64,000 nucleotides of DNA from Verrucomicrobiota bacterium (GCA_022711435.1 JAKLFB010000022.1:1-64000), one strand, 5' to 3'. Counted from the first letter of the stretch, positions 1 to 9,980 are shown. Notes: generated by a model from the letters alone, not told the origin. Made by a program: numbers and translations.

Positions 1-228
1 AGGTAAGTTGTCGTCTCGTGCAGGCGGCAGCCAGCCAGCCTTCGCTTCGACAGCGCGCCAGACAGAGGAAAATCCGGCGCCCCGAGAAATACGCCAAAAG
101 CCTAACCTGCCTTGCGGAATTGCTGCGCCGCCACTTCCTGGATTGCATCGCCGGCCGGCTGGGACTAGGGTGGCTTTGGCGGCTGCGGCTCCCGGGGCTG
201 ATGCCGGAATAAGGCCCGAAACTCGCGT

Positions 229-949
229 ATGAAACCAGATATCGATGTCGACAAGTGTCGCGCTTTTATCGATTCCCAACTGCGGCATTCGACAGGTCCG
301 CTGAGCGGTCAGGCCCGCCGAGCGCTGCAGCCTGCGGTGACCATTTCGCGCGAGACCGGGGCGGGGGCGTGGACCATTGCGAGCCAGCTTGCCCGTTTCC
401 TGGAAGCGAACCAAGCCGGCTCTCCCGGCGAGTGGATCGCATTCGACCCCAAACCTGGTGGAGCGAGTGCTTGAAGATCATCATTTGCCCGGGCGCCTGG
501 CCGAGTTCATGGTCGAAGACAAGGCGCGTGTGGTGGACGATGCAGTCGGGGAGCTGCTGGGGCTGCATCCCTCGAGCTGGACGCTGGTTCAATACACCAC
601 GGAAACCATCCTGCGCCTGGCCCAGATGGGCCATGTGATCCTGGTCGGCCGCGCCAGCAGCGTCATCGCCAACCGCCTGCCAAACGCGTTTCACGTGCGT
701 CTGGTGGGCCGGCTGGAACAGCGGGTTCGGCACACTGCCGAGTATTACCGGATGTCCGAAGCCGAGGCCCGCCAGTTTGTCCAGGAGGAAGATCGCCGGC
801 GCCAGCGCTACGTCCGCCGCTATTTCGACCGGGAGATTCAGGACCCGCTGCTTTACCACCTGGTCATCAACACCAGCCTGGTGCCATTCGAAGACGCCGC
901 TCGCCTGATCGGGGAGGCCGTCATCCGCCATTTCGCGTTGCGCGGATAG
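229..949 (+). pseudogene. Cytidylate kinase-like protein, split by a +1 frameshift
   Basis: Two overlapping frames together give one P-loop nucleotide kinase of the cytidylate kinase-like family (Cytidylate_kin2 type), about 239 aa. The first frame (229-474) carries the start and the phosphate-binding segment VTISRETGAGAWTIA at residues 37-51. The second frame carries the rest, with VILVGRASSVIA and the arginine-rich lid region RRRQRYVRRYFDR, and ends at 949. The frames join at 445-454 in a CCCCAAAC run. Removing one base there restores a continuous F-D-P-N-L-V-E-R-V-L reading. This could be a real mutation, a base-calling error in a homopolymer, or programmed slippage. The substrate is unknown; family members resemble CMP kinases but usually sit apart from cmk. 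Confidence 0.75.
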
Positions 950-1108
950 CGGAATGCCGCGAGCCGACGGCGCCCGCCGGGTGCGCGAGGCGGGCCAAGT
1001 CCAGCCATGCGGGTCCGCCGGCTGAGGACGGCGGCTGCGGGGCGGCGCGGTTCGTCCTCGATTTCAGCGTTGCATCCGCGGGCCGGCTGTGTCAGAAAGC
1101 TCCCAGGT

Positions 1109-1185
1109 CGGAGCGTAGCTCAGCCTGGCAGAGCACTTGGTTTGGGACCAAGACGTCGCAGGTTCAAATCCTGTCGCTCCGACCA
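1109..1185 (+). tRNA. tRNA-Pro (anticodon UGG)
   Basis: A complete cloverleaf of 77 nt including an encoded CCA end. The acceptor stem is CGGAGCG (1109-1115) pairing with CGCTCCG (1175-1181), followed by discriminator A and CCA. The anticodon arm is CTTGG-TTTGGGA-CCAAG, so the anticodon is TGG. The T arm GCAGG-TTCAAAT-CCTGT is present. No T-run terminator is visible downstream. Confidence 0.97.
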
Positions 1186-1224
1186 TTCCATCCCGCCAGC
1201 TCGCCATCCGGGTCCGAGGCCCGA

Positions 1225-2805
1225 TCATTTCAACTCCGGCACGCCCAGTTCATCGAGCACCCAATCGAGATTCAACCGGGTGCCGTCCCTCTGGTTGTTG
1301 ATCTGGATCTGGTGAATGTGATCCTTGAGAAGCCGGACCAGGCGGGGCCTGAGGTCCGGGTTCTTGGCCGCCGCGCGGGGCGTCTGGTTCTCGAGGGCGG
1401 GGATGGCGTCGTCGAGCAGGCGCGTGTAATGGTTGCGCAAGGCCTGTTCGAGCACATGATGGCGCTCCTCCTCGGGCACGGCGGACGCGGCGTCCTGGGG
1501 AGATCCATCCAAGGCGGAATCGTCGCCGGGCTCGGCATCCGCACCGACAGGCTCTTCCTCGGATGGGCCCTGGGCTTCCTCGAGGGCTTCCCGGGCCTCT
1601 TGCTCTTCGAGGTATTTGCGGGCCAGGTCCACCACCGTCTCCTTCTCGAAGACCACATGCGACCCGAGCCATTTTTCGAGAAGAGGCCGCAGGAACTCGT
1701 AGCGGCGTTTCGTGAAGGTCGATAGAACCAAACGATCCGAATACAGCCGGAGACTGCCCAGGATCCGCTTCGGTTCGGGGGCGGTCAATGGTGAGTGCGC
1801 CGCGGACGGGACCGGCGCCTGGACGAATGCCTCGGACTCGCCCTGCTGGAACCACGTCCAGTGAGCCAGAGGCGCAGGTTCCGAGCCCGGCTGCTCCTCC
1901 TCAGATTGTCGGCTGCATTCGGGTTTGGCATCGAGCACAGCGATGATTGGCTGGGCGTCGCCGGCCAATCGGTACTCCGCCGCGCACTGGTTCATGTCCA
2001 TCGACTCGATCATCTGGCGGCGATGCTCGATGACGATTTGCTGGTTCAGGGCGATCAGCGAAGCGAAACGGCCCATCAGGAAATCCGACCAGGCGAGGCC
2101 GGGCTTCTGCGCGGCGGCTTTCTGGAACAGATCCTGGATGATCCCCCACCAAACGTCGAAGGTGAGATGGGGGATCATGACGGCCAAGCCTGCGACCCGA
2201 TAGTAGTGGGGATAGGGCGCGATCCAGCCCAGGAACCGGCTGAACCGAAGCGCGCCGCCTGCCAGCGTGCGATCGAACACCGTGAACGGCGCCGACTCGG
2301 GCGCGTGCATGTCCTGGCAGATCGTCTGCACGTCATCGACAATCCGCTGCACCTCGAGGACGGCGGCAAAGGATTTGCGGCGGCATTGCGTCATGACCCG
2401 CTCGTCGTTGTTCAGGCCGCTCCACCCTTCGGCCTCCCAGACGTCGGCCAGAGTGCGGCCGTCGGCGCGGGGCTCGCGGAACAGCGCCATCTCGAGCGTG
2501 ATCGGAAGCGAGTCGACATCGAGGTCCTGAGTGGGATCCAGCGAGTTCTGACGCAGGATCCGGCGGAGCCGATCGGGGCCGACCTTGCGCACGGCGAAAT
2601 CGAGGGCTTTGCGCGTCCACGCGCCGTCCACTTTGAGCCAGAGGTCGTAGGATGCCGTGCCGAACGGGAAATGCGGGCAATGCGCCGGGCAGCTCAGCTT
2701 GCTGCCGCGTTGCTGGCCGCATTCGGCGGTGCCGATGATGGCGTTCAAGGCGGGGCATTCGCGCCGGTTCTTGCTCTCGGGCCGGATTTTCGGGTCCGTG
2801 GTCAT
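1225..2805 (-). CDS. Uncharacterised protein with N-terminal Cys4 cluster
   Basis: I do not recognise a named family. The 526-aa protein opens with four cysteines (C18, C29, C39, C43; spacing C-x10-C-x9-C-x3-C), a likely zinc or Fe-S site. It has no signal peptide or membrane span, so it is probably cytoplasmic. A folded middle part follows (residues about 50-270, rich in aromatic residues). An acidic, proline-rich linker comes next, then a segment around ILGSLRLYSDRLVLSTF followed by a charged helix and a very acidic stretch at about 415-450. The C-terminus ends LNLDWVLDELGVPELK. It lies tail-on to tRNA-Pro and divergent from the flippase-like gene. A regulatory or nucleic-acid-binding role would be a guess. 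Confidence 0.8.
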   Translation of the reverse strand: MTTDPKIRPESKNRRECPALNAIIGTAECGQQRGSKLSCPAHCPHFPFGTASYDLWLKVDGAWTRKALDFAVRKVGPDRLRRILRQNSLDPTQDLDVDSLPITLEMALFREPRADGRTLADVWEAEGWSGLNNDERVMTQCRRKSFAAVLEVQRIVDDVQTICQDMHAPESAPFTVFDRTLAGGALRFSRFLGWIAPYPHYYRVAGLAVMIPHLTFDVWWGIIQDLFQKAAAQKPGLAWSDFLMGRFASLIALNQQIVIEHRRQMIESMDMNQCAAEYRLAGDAQPIIAVLDAKPECSRQSEEEQPGSEPAPLAHWTWFQQGESEAFVQAPVPSAAHSPLTAPEPKRILGSLRLYSDRLVLSTFTKRRYEFLRPLLEKWLGSHVVFEKETVVDLARKYLEEQEAREALEEAQGPSEEEPVGADAEPGDDSALDGSPQDAASAVPEEERHHVLEQALRNHYTRLLDDAIPALENQTPRAAAKNPDLRPRLVRLLKDHIHQIQINNQRDGTRLNLDWVLDELGVPELK

Positions 2806-2910
2806 GGCTTGTCACCATAACGGCAAGCCCGTGCCGATGCCAAGCGGCAACTCGGGCTGGAATTCCGAGCTTGCCGCGGCCCGCGCAATCCGGTAGTCCC
2901 CAGCCTCGAC

Positions 2911-4077
2911 ATGGAACCGAAGCGACCGACGGCACATTCCGCAGAGCTGGATGCGGCTGTCCCGGCGGCCGCCGCTGCCCATGAAGATCCACCTCGCCCG
3001 GCCTGCCGCCACCCTCTGCCCTGCGGAGCCGGGCCGAGACGGAAGTCAGAGGGGGTGTTCCTTGGTTCGGGGGGACAAGGCGCGCTTGCTGGTTTGGTGG
3101 GTTCTATCTCCGCGCGCCAGTGGCATCTGCGGTGGCTGGGCCCGGCCGCCTCCGGGCTTTTCCTGGTCGTGGTCCTGTTCCAAGTGGGTTGGACGGAGCT
3201 GGCGGCGGCGCTGGCCCGGCTCTCGCCGGCGACGATCGGTCTGGCGGTCGTTTTCTTCGGTTTGGGGCTGGGGGTGGGCGCCTCGCGCTGGCGGCGCGTG
3301 GCGCGGCTTCGGGGATTGACGACGACGAGGTCCGAGGTATGGCGCATGACGCTGATCGGCCATTTTTTCAACACGTTCCTCCTGGGACCTGCCGGCGGTG
3401 ATGTCGCCAAGTCCGCCTGGTTTGGCGCCCGATGGAAGAAGCCGGTGCCAGACCTCCTGGCGGCGTCGTTTCTGGACCGATTGGCGGCAGGGGGAGGCAG
3501 TCTGTTGCTGGGGGGGCTGACCCTGGCATGGGCGGGAACCAGCCATGTGAGCAGGCTGTGGCGCCAGACGGCCTGGCCGTCCCCGCCTTGGTGGCTGGGA
3601 CCGCTCGCCTTGCTGGGGGTGCTTGCGGGCTGGCTGCTCTTCCGCTACGGCCGGATTTCACTGATTCGCAAGACGCTCGATTCGATTGTCGCCGGTTTCC
3701 GGGCGATGCGCCGCAAACCGGGCGCGGCGGCGGGCGGAGTCGTATGCGGTTTCATCTCTCAGGTCCTGTTCAGCAGCGTCATGGCGATCCTCCTGGCGGA
3801 TCTGGCCACCGGCCGCATCGATTGGATCCAGGCGGGCTGGATATTCCCCCTGATCTCGTTTCTGACGGCGATGCCGGTTTCGGTTGCGGGAGTGGGTGTG
3901 CGGGAAGGGTCGGGCCTGCTTTTGCTCCGGCCCCTGGGGATCGCCAGTGGAGATGTGATCGCAGCCGGCCTGGTGACCTGGTTCATTTATCTGGCGTGGG
4001 CGGGGGGCGGGGGGATCCTGTTCTGGAAAGCGAGCCGCTCGGCGAGCTCAGCAGGGACTCCACCTTCTGCCGGATGA
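2911..4077 (+). CDS. Flippase-like / LPG-synthase transmembrane domain protein
   Basis: An integral inner-membrane protein of the UPF0104 / lysylphosphatidylglycerol-synthase TM family (PF03706 type). Members flip or handle lipid-linked substrates. About eight hydrophobic helices start near residue 73 (LGPAASGLFLVVVLFQ). The family-like motif GHFFNTFLLGPAGGDVAKS is near residue 150, and VAGVGVREGSGLLLL is near the end. The first 45-50 residues are low-complexity and probably not translated; an in-frame GTG at 3052 sits just before the hydrophobic core. The 3' end overlaps hemA, which runs the other way, by 95 bp. The lipid substrate cannot be told from sequence. Confidence 0.82.
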   Translation: MEPKRPTAHSAELDAAVPAAAAAHEDPPRPACRHPLPCGAGPRRKSEGVFLGSGGQGALAGLVGSISARQWHLRWLGPAASGLFLVVVLFQVGWTELAAALARLSPATIGLAVVFFGLGLGVGASRWRRVARLRGLTTTRSEVWRMTLIGHFFNTFLLGPAGGDVAKSAWFGARWKKPVPDLLAASFLDRLAAGGGSLLLGGLTLAWAGTSHVSRLWRQTAWPSPPWWLGPLALLGVLAGWLLFRYGRISLIRKTLDSIVAGFRAMRRKPGAAAGGVVCGFISQVLFSSVMAILLADLATGRIDWIQAGWIFPLISFLTAMPVSVAGVGVREGSGLLLLRPLGIASGDVIAAGLVTWFIYLAWAGGGGILFWKASRSASSAGTPPSAG

Positions 4078-5047
4078 TGTGCTCGCAGCGCGCGACCTCC
4101 TCCTGGCGCTGCCGGAGCGACTCGTCCGCAATCCCCTGGAGATCGTCGATGTTGTACAGATACACATTGTCCAGGGAATTGACCTCGGGTTCGATGTCGC
4201 GCGGCACCGCGATGTCGATCAGCAGAAGCGGCTCGTTGCGCCGGATGGGCATCACAGGTTCGAGCCGGCCGCGATCGAGGATGTAATGCGGCGCCGAGGT
4301 GCTGCTGATCACGATATCCACGCGCGCCAGCTCCGGCTCCCATTGGTCGAACGGCACAGCCCGGCCGCCTAGCTGGCGCGCCAGATCCTGGGCATTCTCC
4401 CATGTCCGGTTCGATACCACCAGGGCCGCCGCGCCCCGGCCGATCAGCGCGCGCGCGGTCTTCTCGCCTGTATCTCCGGCGCCGATGACCATGATCCGGC
4501 GATCGGCGATCGAGCTGAAGATCTTTTCGGCCAGATCGACGGCGGCGCTGGCCACGGAGACGTTCCCGCGCTGGATGTTGGTTTGGGTTCGGACCAGTTT
4601 GGCGACCTGGAAGGCCCGCTGGAAGGCGCGGTTGAGGCGTCCACCGGTGAATCCATGTTCGAGCGCGAGCTGATAGGCCTGCTTGAGCTGGCCCAGCACC
4701 TCCGTCTCCCCGAGGATCATCGAATCCAACCCGCACGCCACGCGAAACAGATGCTCGATGCTCTGGGGTTCAGTCCGCGCGTAAAACACCCCGTCCAGCC
4801 TCTCCGGACAGCCCCGGAAATCGACCAGAAACCGCTCGATGGACTCGAGGATGGCCGGCTGGGGATCTTCGACGGCCGCATAAAGCTCGACCCGGTTGCA
4901 GGTGGAGACAATGACCGCTTCGCGGGCGAGACCGCGCTGTCGCAGCGCCTCCAAGGCCCCGGGGACGATCGGCGCCGGAAAGGCCAGCCGCTCGCGCACC
5001 TGGACTGGGGCGGTGTGGTGGCTGAGGCCGACGAGAACGATGGGCAT
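3983..5047 (-). CDS. hemA: Glutamyl-tRNA reductase
   Basis: First committed step of C5-pathway tetrapyrrole synthesis: NADPH-dependent reduction of glutamyl-tRNA to glutamate-1-semialdehyde. The start GLSHHTAPVQVRERLAF and the catalytic cysteine C50 in IVSTCNRVELYAA are textbook. The NADPH-binding motif MVIGAGDTGEKTARAL and SNRTWENA follow. The protein is 354 aa against about 420 in enterics; it stops soon after the HIIRQKVESL helix, so the C-terminal dimerisation domain is shortened and replaced by a Pro/Ser-rich tail. It follows the CcsA/HemX-like gene by 6 bp, a classic heme pairing, and its tail overlaps the convergent flippase-like gene. Confidence 0.96.
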   Translation of the reverse strand: MPIVLVGLSHHTAPVQVRERLAFPAPIVPGALEALRQRGLAREAVIVSTCNRVELYAAVEDPQPAILESIERFLVDFRGCPERLDGVFYARTEPQSIEHLFRVACGLDSMILGETEVLGQLKQAYQLALEHGFTGGRLNRAFQRAFQVAKLVRTQTNIQRGNVSVASAAVDLAEKIFSSIADRRIMVIGAGDTGEKTARALIGRGAAALVVSNRTWENAQDLARQLGGRAVPFDQWEPELARVDIVISSTSAPHYILDRGRLEPVMPIRRNEPLLLIDIAVPRDIEPEVNSLDNVYLYNIDDLQGIADESLRQRQEEVARCEHIIRQKVESLLSSPSGSLSRTGSPRPPPTPDK

Positions 5048-5053
5048 ACGCGT

Positions 5054-5866
5054 TCAGGGCTGGTGGATCGGCGACAGCAGGTAAACTCCCCAAAACGTGA
5101 GCGCGATCACCAGAAAACCAGCTACCGCCCCCCAGGCGAAACGCCGCCCGCGCCGCGCATACTTCCAGCGCCACACCAGCAGGCCGAGGTAAAAAAACCA
5201 GATCGCCAGCGTCCATCCCACGATCGGATCCCGAATCCCCGAGGCTCTCTGCGACTGGCACAGCCAGACGCTGCCCGTGACGATTCCTCCCAGCATCAGC
5301 GCCGTCGCCGCCCACAGCAGCCGGTCCATCGTCACCTCCAGACGCTCGATGGATGGCAGACGCGAGGTGACCGCTTGCAGCCGGTGCAGTTTCAGATTGC
5401 GTTCCTGGATGAGGAACATCGCCCCCGCCACCGCGCCCATGCCGAACGCCCCGCATGACAGCAGGATCATCGTCGCATGCAGGCTGCGCCATACGGGCGG
5501 GGTCGTTGGGGCCGCGCCGGGAGCATCCAGGGCCGGCGTCATTGCAAATATCCCCATCGCCAGCAACAACGGCGATGCGAACACGCCCAGGAACCGCAGC
5601 GGCGGCCACCATCCAAGCACGAGGACGACGGCCACCATCGTCCACGCGACGAACATGATCGCCTCATACAAGTTATTGATGGGGCAGCTCGAGAGGCTGA
5701 AGCCGCGCATCAGCATCGCGGCTCCGTGCAACAGGAAGCCCAAAAACAGCCATCCGTAATGGATCCAGGCATCCCGGCGGAATCCCTGCCGCCACAAAAA
5801 GATGGCATACACCGCGGCCACTCCGTAGCACACCACGGCCGCCGCAAACCAGGACCGGTCCATCAT
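5054..5866 (-). CDS. Cytochrome c assembly protein, CcsA/HemX-like
   Basis: A polytopic membrane protein (about eight hydrophobic helices) of the CcsA/ResC/HemX superfamily. These proteins handle heme during cytochrome c maturation or influence HemA level. Recognisable points are the NNLYEAIMF segment after a third helix and the conserved-looking histidine in WRSLHATMILLSCGAFGMGA. A frame also opens from a TTG at 5911, but the ATG-ATG at 5866/5863 directly before the first helix (SWFAAAVVCYGVAAVYAIF) is the better start. It lies 6 bp upstream of hemA, so the two are surely co-transcribed. Whether it serves heme export (CcsA) or HemA control (HemX) cannot be settled without a ccsB/resB partner, which is absent here. 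Confidence 0.85.
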   Translation of the reverse strand: MMDRSWFAAAVVCYGVAAVYAIFLWRQGFRRDAWIHYGWLFLGFLLHGAAMLMRGFSLSSCPINNLYEAIMFVAWTMVAVVLVLGWWPPLRFLGVFASPLLLAMGIFAMTPALDAPGAAPTTPPVWRSLHATMILLSCGAFGMGAVAGAMFLIQERNLKLHRLQAVTSRLPSIERLEVTMDRLLWAATALMLGGIVTGSVWLCQSQRASGIRDPIVGWTLAIWFFYLGLLVWRWKYARRGRRFAWGAVAGFLVIALTFWGVYLLSPIHQP

Positions 5867-6076
5867 GCCTGACACCATTCCAAAGTAGAACAACCGCCAC
5901 CGGCTTCGCAAGAGTCAACGAGTCGGACGATCCCGGCATCCGGGCCGCTGCGCATCGCGGCCCTCACGGGCTGGCCCGGGCGCGGCGCCATCCTCGCGAC
6001 ACCGGATCGCCCGGCTCCAATCCGCGATTTTCAGGTTTATTCCGCCCGCGGCCTGATGTAAGCAAGAACGGCACAG

Positions 6077-7060
6077 ATGGCCTTGCTCGAAATCCAAGAC
6101 TTGCAGATCGACTTTGGAAACGACTCGTCGGCGGTCCGGGCCGTGGATGGCGTCTCGTTCGATGTCGAAGCAGGCGAAACCGTCGGAATGGTCGGCGAAA
6201 GCGGGTGCGGCAAAAGCGCCTCCGCCCTGGCCATCGCCCGCCTCCTGCCATCGCCCCCCGCACGCTACGCGGGCGGCTCCATCCATCTGGCGGGCTGCGA
6301 TGTCCTCTCGCTCCCCCCGCGGGGCCTGCGCCGCCTGCGCGGCCGAATCGTCAGCTACGTGTTCCAGGAGCCCGCCTCATGCCTCAACCCGGTCATGCGA
6401 ATCGGGCGCCAGATCCGCGAATCCCTCCGCCTCCACCGACCCGAGGCGGACTCCGACGCCGAAGTCGTCTCGCTCCTCCATCGAGTCGGCATCGCCTCGC
6501 CCGAACGGCGCCTGCGCGACTATCCGCACCACCTGTCCGGCGGCATGCAGCAGCGCGTGATGATTGCCATGGCGCTCGCATCCGAGCCCCAGTTGCTCGT
6601 GGCCGATGAGCCGACCACGGCGCTCGATGTCACCATCCAGGCCCAGATCCTCGATCGGCTCCGATCCATCCAGCGCGAATCTGCCATGAGCCTGCTCCTG
6701 ATCAGCCATAATCTCCTCCTGGTCGCCCAGATGGCGGATCGCGTCGTCGTCATGTACGCCGGCCAGGTCGTCGAGACCGGCCCCGCCCGCCACGTGCTCC
6801 GCCAACCCTTCCACCCCTATACCCGCTGCCTCCACGATTCGATCCCTCGGCTTGGCAGCGACCAATCCCGACTCCGCGCCATTCCAGGCCAGGTCCCCCA
6901 GCCCGGCCATTTCCCTTCCGGCTGTCGGTTCCATCCCCGCTGCCCCATCGTCCAGCCGGACTGCTCCCGCACCGTGCCTCCGCTGGTCGACGCCGAACCC
7001 GGGCGCCAAGTCCGCTGCCCCTACGCCCTCGCCCTCAGCCCGCCCGACCCCTCCCCATGA
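6077..7060 (+). CDS. Oligopeptide/dipeptide-type ABC ATPase (OppD-like)
   Basis: A cytoplasmic ATPase subunit of a peptide/nickel-type ABC importer. Walker A is [14 protein letters not shown], the Q-loop region is [11 protein letters not shown], the signature is [15 protein letters not shown], and Walker B is [12 protein letters not shown] followed by the switch histidine in ISHNL. The C-terminal OppD/F extension is present with its two cysteines (CRFHPRCP...C). Length (327 aa) is normal. The stop overlaps the next gene by ATGA, so translation is coupled. No permease or binding-protein gene lies nearby, so the transported compound is unknown and the membrane subunits must be encoded elsewhere. 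Confidence 0.94.
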   Translation: MALLEIQDLQIDFGNDSSAVRAVDGVSFDVEAGETVGMVGESGCGKSASALAIARLLPSPPARYAGGSIHLAGCDVLSLPPRGLRRLRGRIVSYVFQEPASCLNPVMRIGRQIRESLRLHRPEADSDAEVVSLLHRVGIASPERRLRDYPHHLSGGMQQRVMIAMALASEPQLLVADEPTTALDVTIQAQILDRLRSIQRESAMSLLLISHNLLLVAQMADRVVVMYAGQVVETGPARHVLRQPFHPYTRCLHDSIPRLGSDQSRLRAIPGQVPQPGHFPSGCRFHPRCPIVQPDCSRTVPPLVDAEPGRQVRCPYALALSPPDPSP

Positions 7061-8031
7061 ACCTGCTCGAAATCGATCAGCTCCACGTTCATTACCCGGT
7101 CCATTCCGACCGATGGGGGGGGCCCCGCGCCTGGGTGCGTGCCGTGGACGGCTTGAGCCTGACCATCCCAGCCGGCGAAACGCTCGGTCTCGTCGGAGAA
7201 AGCGGCTGCGGAAAAACCACGCTCGGACGCGCCATCCTCCGCCTGGTTCCCATCACCAGCGGCCGCATCCGGTTCGCCCACGAAGACCTCGTCCGCCTCC
7301 GGGGCCGCGACCTCCGCCAGCGGCGCAGGCAGTTCCAGATGATCTTCCAGGATCCGATGGGATCCCTCAATCCGCGCCTGACGATCGGGCAAATCGTCGG
7401 CGAACCGCTCTCGATCCATCGGCTCGTCTCCGGCCGCAGCGCCCGCCGCCGCCGGATCGCCGGGTTGCTCCAGTCGGTCGGATTGAACCCCGACGATTCG
7501 GAGCGATACCCTCATGAGTTCAGCGGCGGTCAGCGGCAGCGCATCGGGATCGCGCGCGCCCTCGCCGTCGAGCCCCGCCTTCTGGTCTGTGACGAGCCCG
7601 TCAGCGCGCTGGACGTCTCCGTCCAGGCTCAGATTATCAACCTCCTGCAGGATCTACAGCGGGCGCATGGTCTGACCTACCTTTTCATCACGCATGATCT
7701 CGCCGTGGTCGAGCACATCAGCCATCGCCTCCTGGTGATGTACCTCGGCCGAATGGCCGAGCTGGGCCCGACCCGCCAGGTCTGCCGCACACCCCAACAC
7801 CCCTACACCCAAACCCTCCTCGCTGCCGTCCCGGCTCCCGACGCCCCAGGCCGCCCCCCTCGATCCGTCATCTCGGGCGATATCCCCTCGCCCATCCATC
7901 CGCCGTCCGGATGCCCCTTCCACCCTCGCTGCCCTCGGGCCGAACCCCGTTGCCGCGAAGAAATCCCCGCCCCCCGCCTCGTCGCCCCCGGCCATTGGGC
8001 CGCCTGCCATCGGGCGGAATCGGCCCCCTAA
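7057..8031 (+). CDS. Oligopeptide/dipeptide-type ABC ATPase (OppF-like)
   Basis: The second ATPase of the same importer. Walker A is [15 protein letters not shown], the Q-loop [12 protein letters not shown], the signature [15 protein letters not shown], Walker [15 protein letters not shown], and the switch region [12 protein letters not shown]. The C-terminal oligo-HPY extension has CPFHPRCP and a further cysteine. It is translationally coupled to the OppD-like gene (ATGA overlap). Its stop codon overlaps the stop of convergent rpoD by a few bases, leaving no room for a terminator between them. Confidence 0.94.
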   Translation: MNLLEIDQLHVHYPVHSDRWGGPRAWVRAVDGLSLTIPAGETLGLVGESGCGKTTLGRAILRLVPITSGRIRFAHEDLVRLRGRDLRQRRRQFQMIFQDPMGSLNPRLTIGQIVGEPLSIHRLVSGRSARRRRIAGLLQSVGLNPDDSERYPHEFSGGQRQRIGIARALAVEPRLLVCDEPVSALDVSVQAQIINLLQDLQRAHGLTYLFITHDLAVVEHISHRLLVMYLGRMAELGPTRQVCRTPQHPYTQTLLAAVPAPDAPGRPPRSVISGDIPSPIHPPSGCPFHPRCPRAEPRCREEIPAPRLVAPGHWAACHRAESAP

Positions 8032-9980
8032 GCGTTGTTCTCCGTCTCCAAAAAACCCTGCAGCTGCCGCAGCCGGGTCGGATGACGCATCTTGCGAAGC
8101 GCCTTCGCCTCGATCTGCCGAATCCGCTCCCGCGTCACCTTGAACTGCTTGCCCACTTCCTCGAGCGTCCGCGAGTAGCCATCCCCCAGCCCAAACCGGA
8201 GCTCCAACACCTTACGCTCCCGCTCCGTCAAGCTGCAAAGGACGTCGCTCAGCTTGTCCTTCAGGAGGCTGTAGCTGGTCATCTCCGACGGGTTCTCGGC
8301 GGTCTTGTCCTCGATGAAATCGCCAAAGTTGGTGTCATCGCTGTCCCCCACCGGCGACTGCAGGGAGATCGGCTGCTGCGCCATCTTCAGCACCGCCCGC
8401 ACCCGGTCCACCGGCATCTGCATCTCGTCCGCAATCTCCTCCGGCGTCGCCTCCCGCCCGAAATCCTGGACCAGCTGCTTCTGCACCCGCATCAGCTTGT
8501 TGATCGTCTCGATCATGTGGACCGGGATCCGGATGGTCCGCGCCTGATCGGCGATGGACCGCGTGATCGCCTGCCGAATCCACCACGTCGCATAGGTCGA
8601 AAATTTGTAGCCCCGCCGATACTCGAACTTCTCGACCGCCTTCATCAATCCCATGTTGCCCTCCTGGATCAAATCCAGAAACGAGAGCCCGCGATTGGTG
8701 TACTTCTTGGCGATCGATATCACCAGGCGCAGGTTCGCCTCGACCATCTCCGTCTTGGCCCGCAACGCCTTGGCCGCAAAATGCTGCAGCTGCTTGTACG
8801 ACTTCAGATAATCCTCGAACGACATCCGCACAAACTCCTCCAGCGCCTTGATCTTCCGCTGCTCGGACTGGATGATCGCCTGCTGCTGATGCGACTTCCG
8901 CTGCGCCTCCGTCTCGTGGATGCACCGCAGGCTGTGCTGGATCTTGTCGTGGATGTTGTCCGCCACCAGCGCCATCTCCTCGATCACCTTCTGCTTGTAA
9001 TAATAGCGCTGAAACATCCGCTGGAGCCGCTGGTCCAACCGCTGAAATTGCTGGTACATCCGTTCCCGACGCGCCCGGTTCGGCGCCGCCTGCCACCCGG
9101 CATAGGCGTCGTCCACGTGCCGGTCCAGATCCCGCACCTCCTTCACCAGCTTCCGCAATGCCTTCAAATGGTTGTCGCGGCTCTCCACTTTCTTGTCCAG
9201 GATCACCCGGTCAAATCGCTCCTTCGGCGGCTCCGATATCAGCTTCTCCGCCAGCGCAATGTGCTCCTTCCCGGCAAATCCAAAACCGTAGATGATCCCC
9301 TTCACCTCGTTCTCTGCATCCTCGATCCGCTTGGAAATCTCCACCTCCTGCTCGCGCGTCAGCAGCGGCACCTGCCCCATCTGCTTCAGATACATCCGGA
9401 CCGGATCGTCCAGGATGTCCAGCCGGCCCTTGTCGTCCTCCTCCTCCGGCTCCGGCTGCTTGACCCGGTCCACCTCCGCCTGGTCGACTATCTCGACTTC
9501 AAGGTTCCGCAGCTTGATATAGATCTCGTCCAGCTCCTCCGGGGTTACGACGCTGTCCGGCAACGCGTCGTTGATGTCCGTGTAGGTGAGGTACCCCTGC
9601 TCCTGCGCCAGCTTGACCAGCTCCTTGATCTTTTCCGCCAGGTCGAACCCCTGCCCCGGCTTGCCGGCCGGAGATGACCCCGCTCCGCCGGGCGCCGCCC
9701 CGGCCGCCGCTGCTCCGCCCGCGGCCCCCCCATGCCCCGATGCCCGCCCCGCTTCCCGGCGCTCCCCCTTCTTGCCGCCGCCCTTCTCCGCTGGCTTCTC
9801 CGCAGTTTTAGGATGCGATCGAACCGCCGGCTTGCCAGCTTTCGAATGCGCCAGCGCAGGCTGACTCTCCTTCTGCGCCTTGCCTGCCGATGGTTTCTTG
9901 GCCGCAGGGGCCTGCCCCTTGCCCGGCTTCCCATCAGCCGGCCGAACCGCCGCTGGCTTCTTCGCCTTAGGTTTCACCAT
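8028..9980 (-). CDS. rpoD: Primary sigma factor RpoD (sigma-70)
   Basis: The housekeeping sigma factor. An unusual first ~105 residues are almost only Lys, Ala, Pro and Gly (low complexity, strongly basic). Region 1.1 follows ([26 protein letters not shown]), then 1.2 ([21 protein letters not shown]), a non-conserved region, regions 2.1-2.4 including [19 protein letters not shown] and [14 protein letters not shown], region 3, and region 4 with the -35-reading helix [20 protein letters not shown]. The total of 650 aa is typical for a sigma factor with a long non-conserved region. A sigma-70-like promoter lies upstream at 10032-10060. Confidence 0.98.
   Translation of the reverse strand: MVKPKAKKPAAVRPADGKPGKGQAPAAKKPSAGKAQKESQPALAHSKAGKPAVRSHPKTAEKPAEKGGGKKGERREAGRASGHGGAAGGAAAAGAAPGGAGSSPAGKPGQGFDLAEKIKELVKLAQEQGYLTYTDINDALPDSVVTPEELDEIYIKLRNLEVEIVDQAEVDRVKQPEPEEEDDKGRLDILDDPVRMYLKQMGQVPLLTREQEVEISKRIEDAENEVKGIIYGFGFAGKEHIALAEKLISEPPKERFDRVILDKKVESRDNHLKALRKLVKEVRDLDRHVDDAYAGWQAAPNRARRERMYQQFQRLDQRLQRMFQRYYYKQKVIEEMALVADNIHDKIQHSLRCIHETEAQRKSHQQQAIIQSEQRKIKALEEFVRMSFEDYLKSYKQLQHFAAKALRAKTEMVEANLRLVISIAKKYTNRGLSFLDLIQEGNMGLMKAVEKFEYRRGYKFSTYATWWIRQAITRSIADQARTIRIPVHMIETINKLMRVQKQLVQDFGREATPEEIADEMQMPVDRVRAVLKMAQQPISLQSPVGDSDDTNFGDFIEDKTAENPSEMTSYSLLKDKLSDVLCSLTERERKVLELRFGLGDGYSRTLEEVGKQFKVTRERIRQIEAKALRKMRHPTRLRQLQGFLETENNA

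Noticed and set aside
1-212. An open frame from the left edge ending at 212
   Set aside because: It has no recognisable domain and a biased composition. It could be a gene tail from the left, but I cannot support it; nothing else is seen in 1-228.
8028-8034. A terminator between the OppF-like gene and rpoD
   Set aside because: The two stop codons overlap and no stem with a T-run lies on either side.
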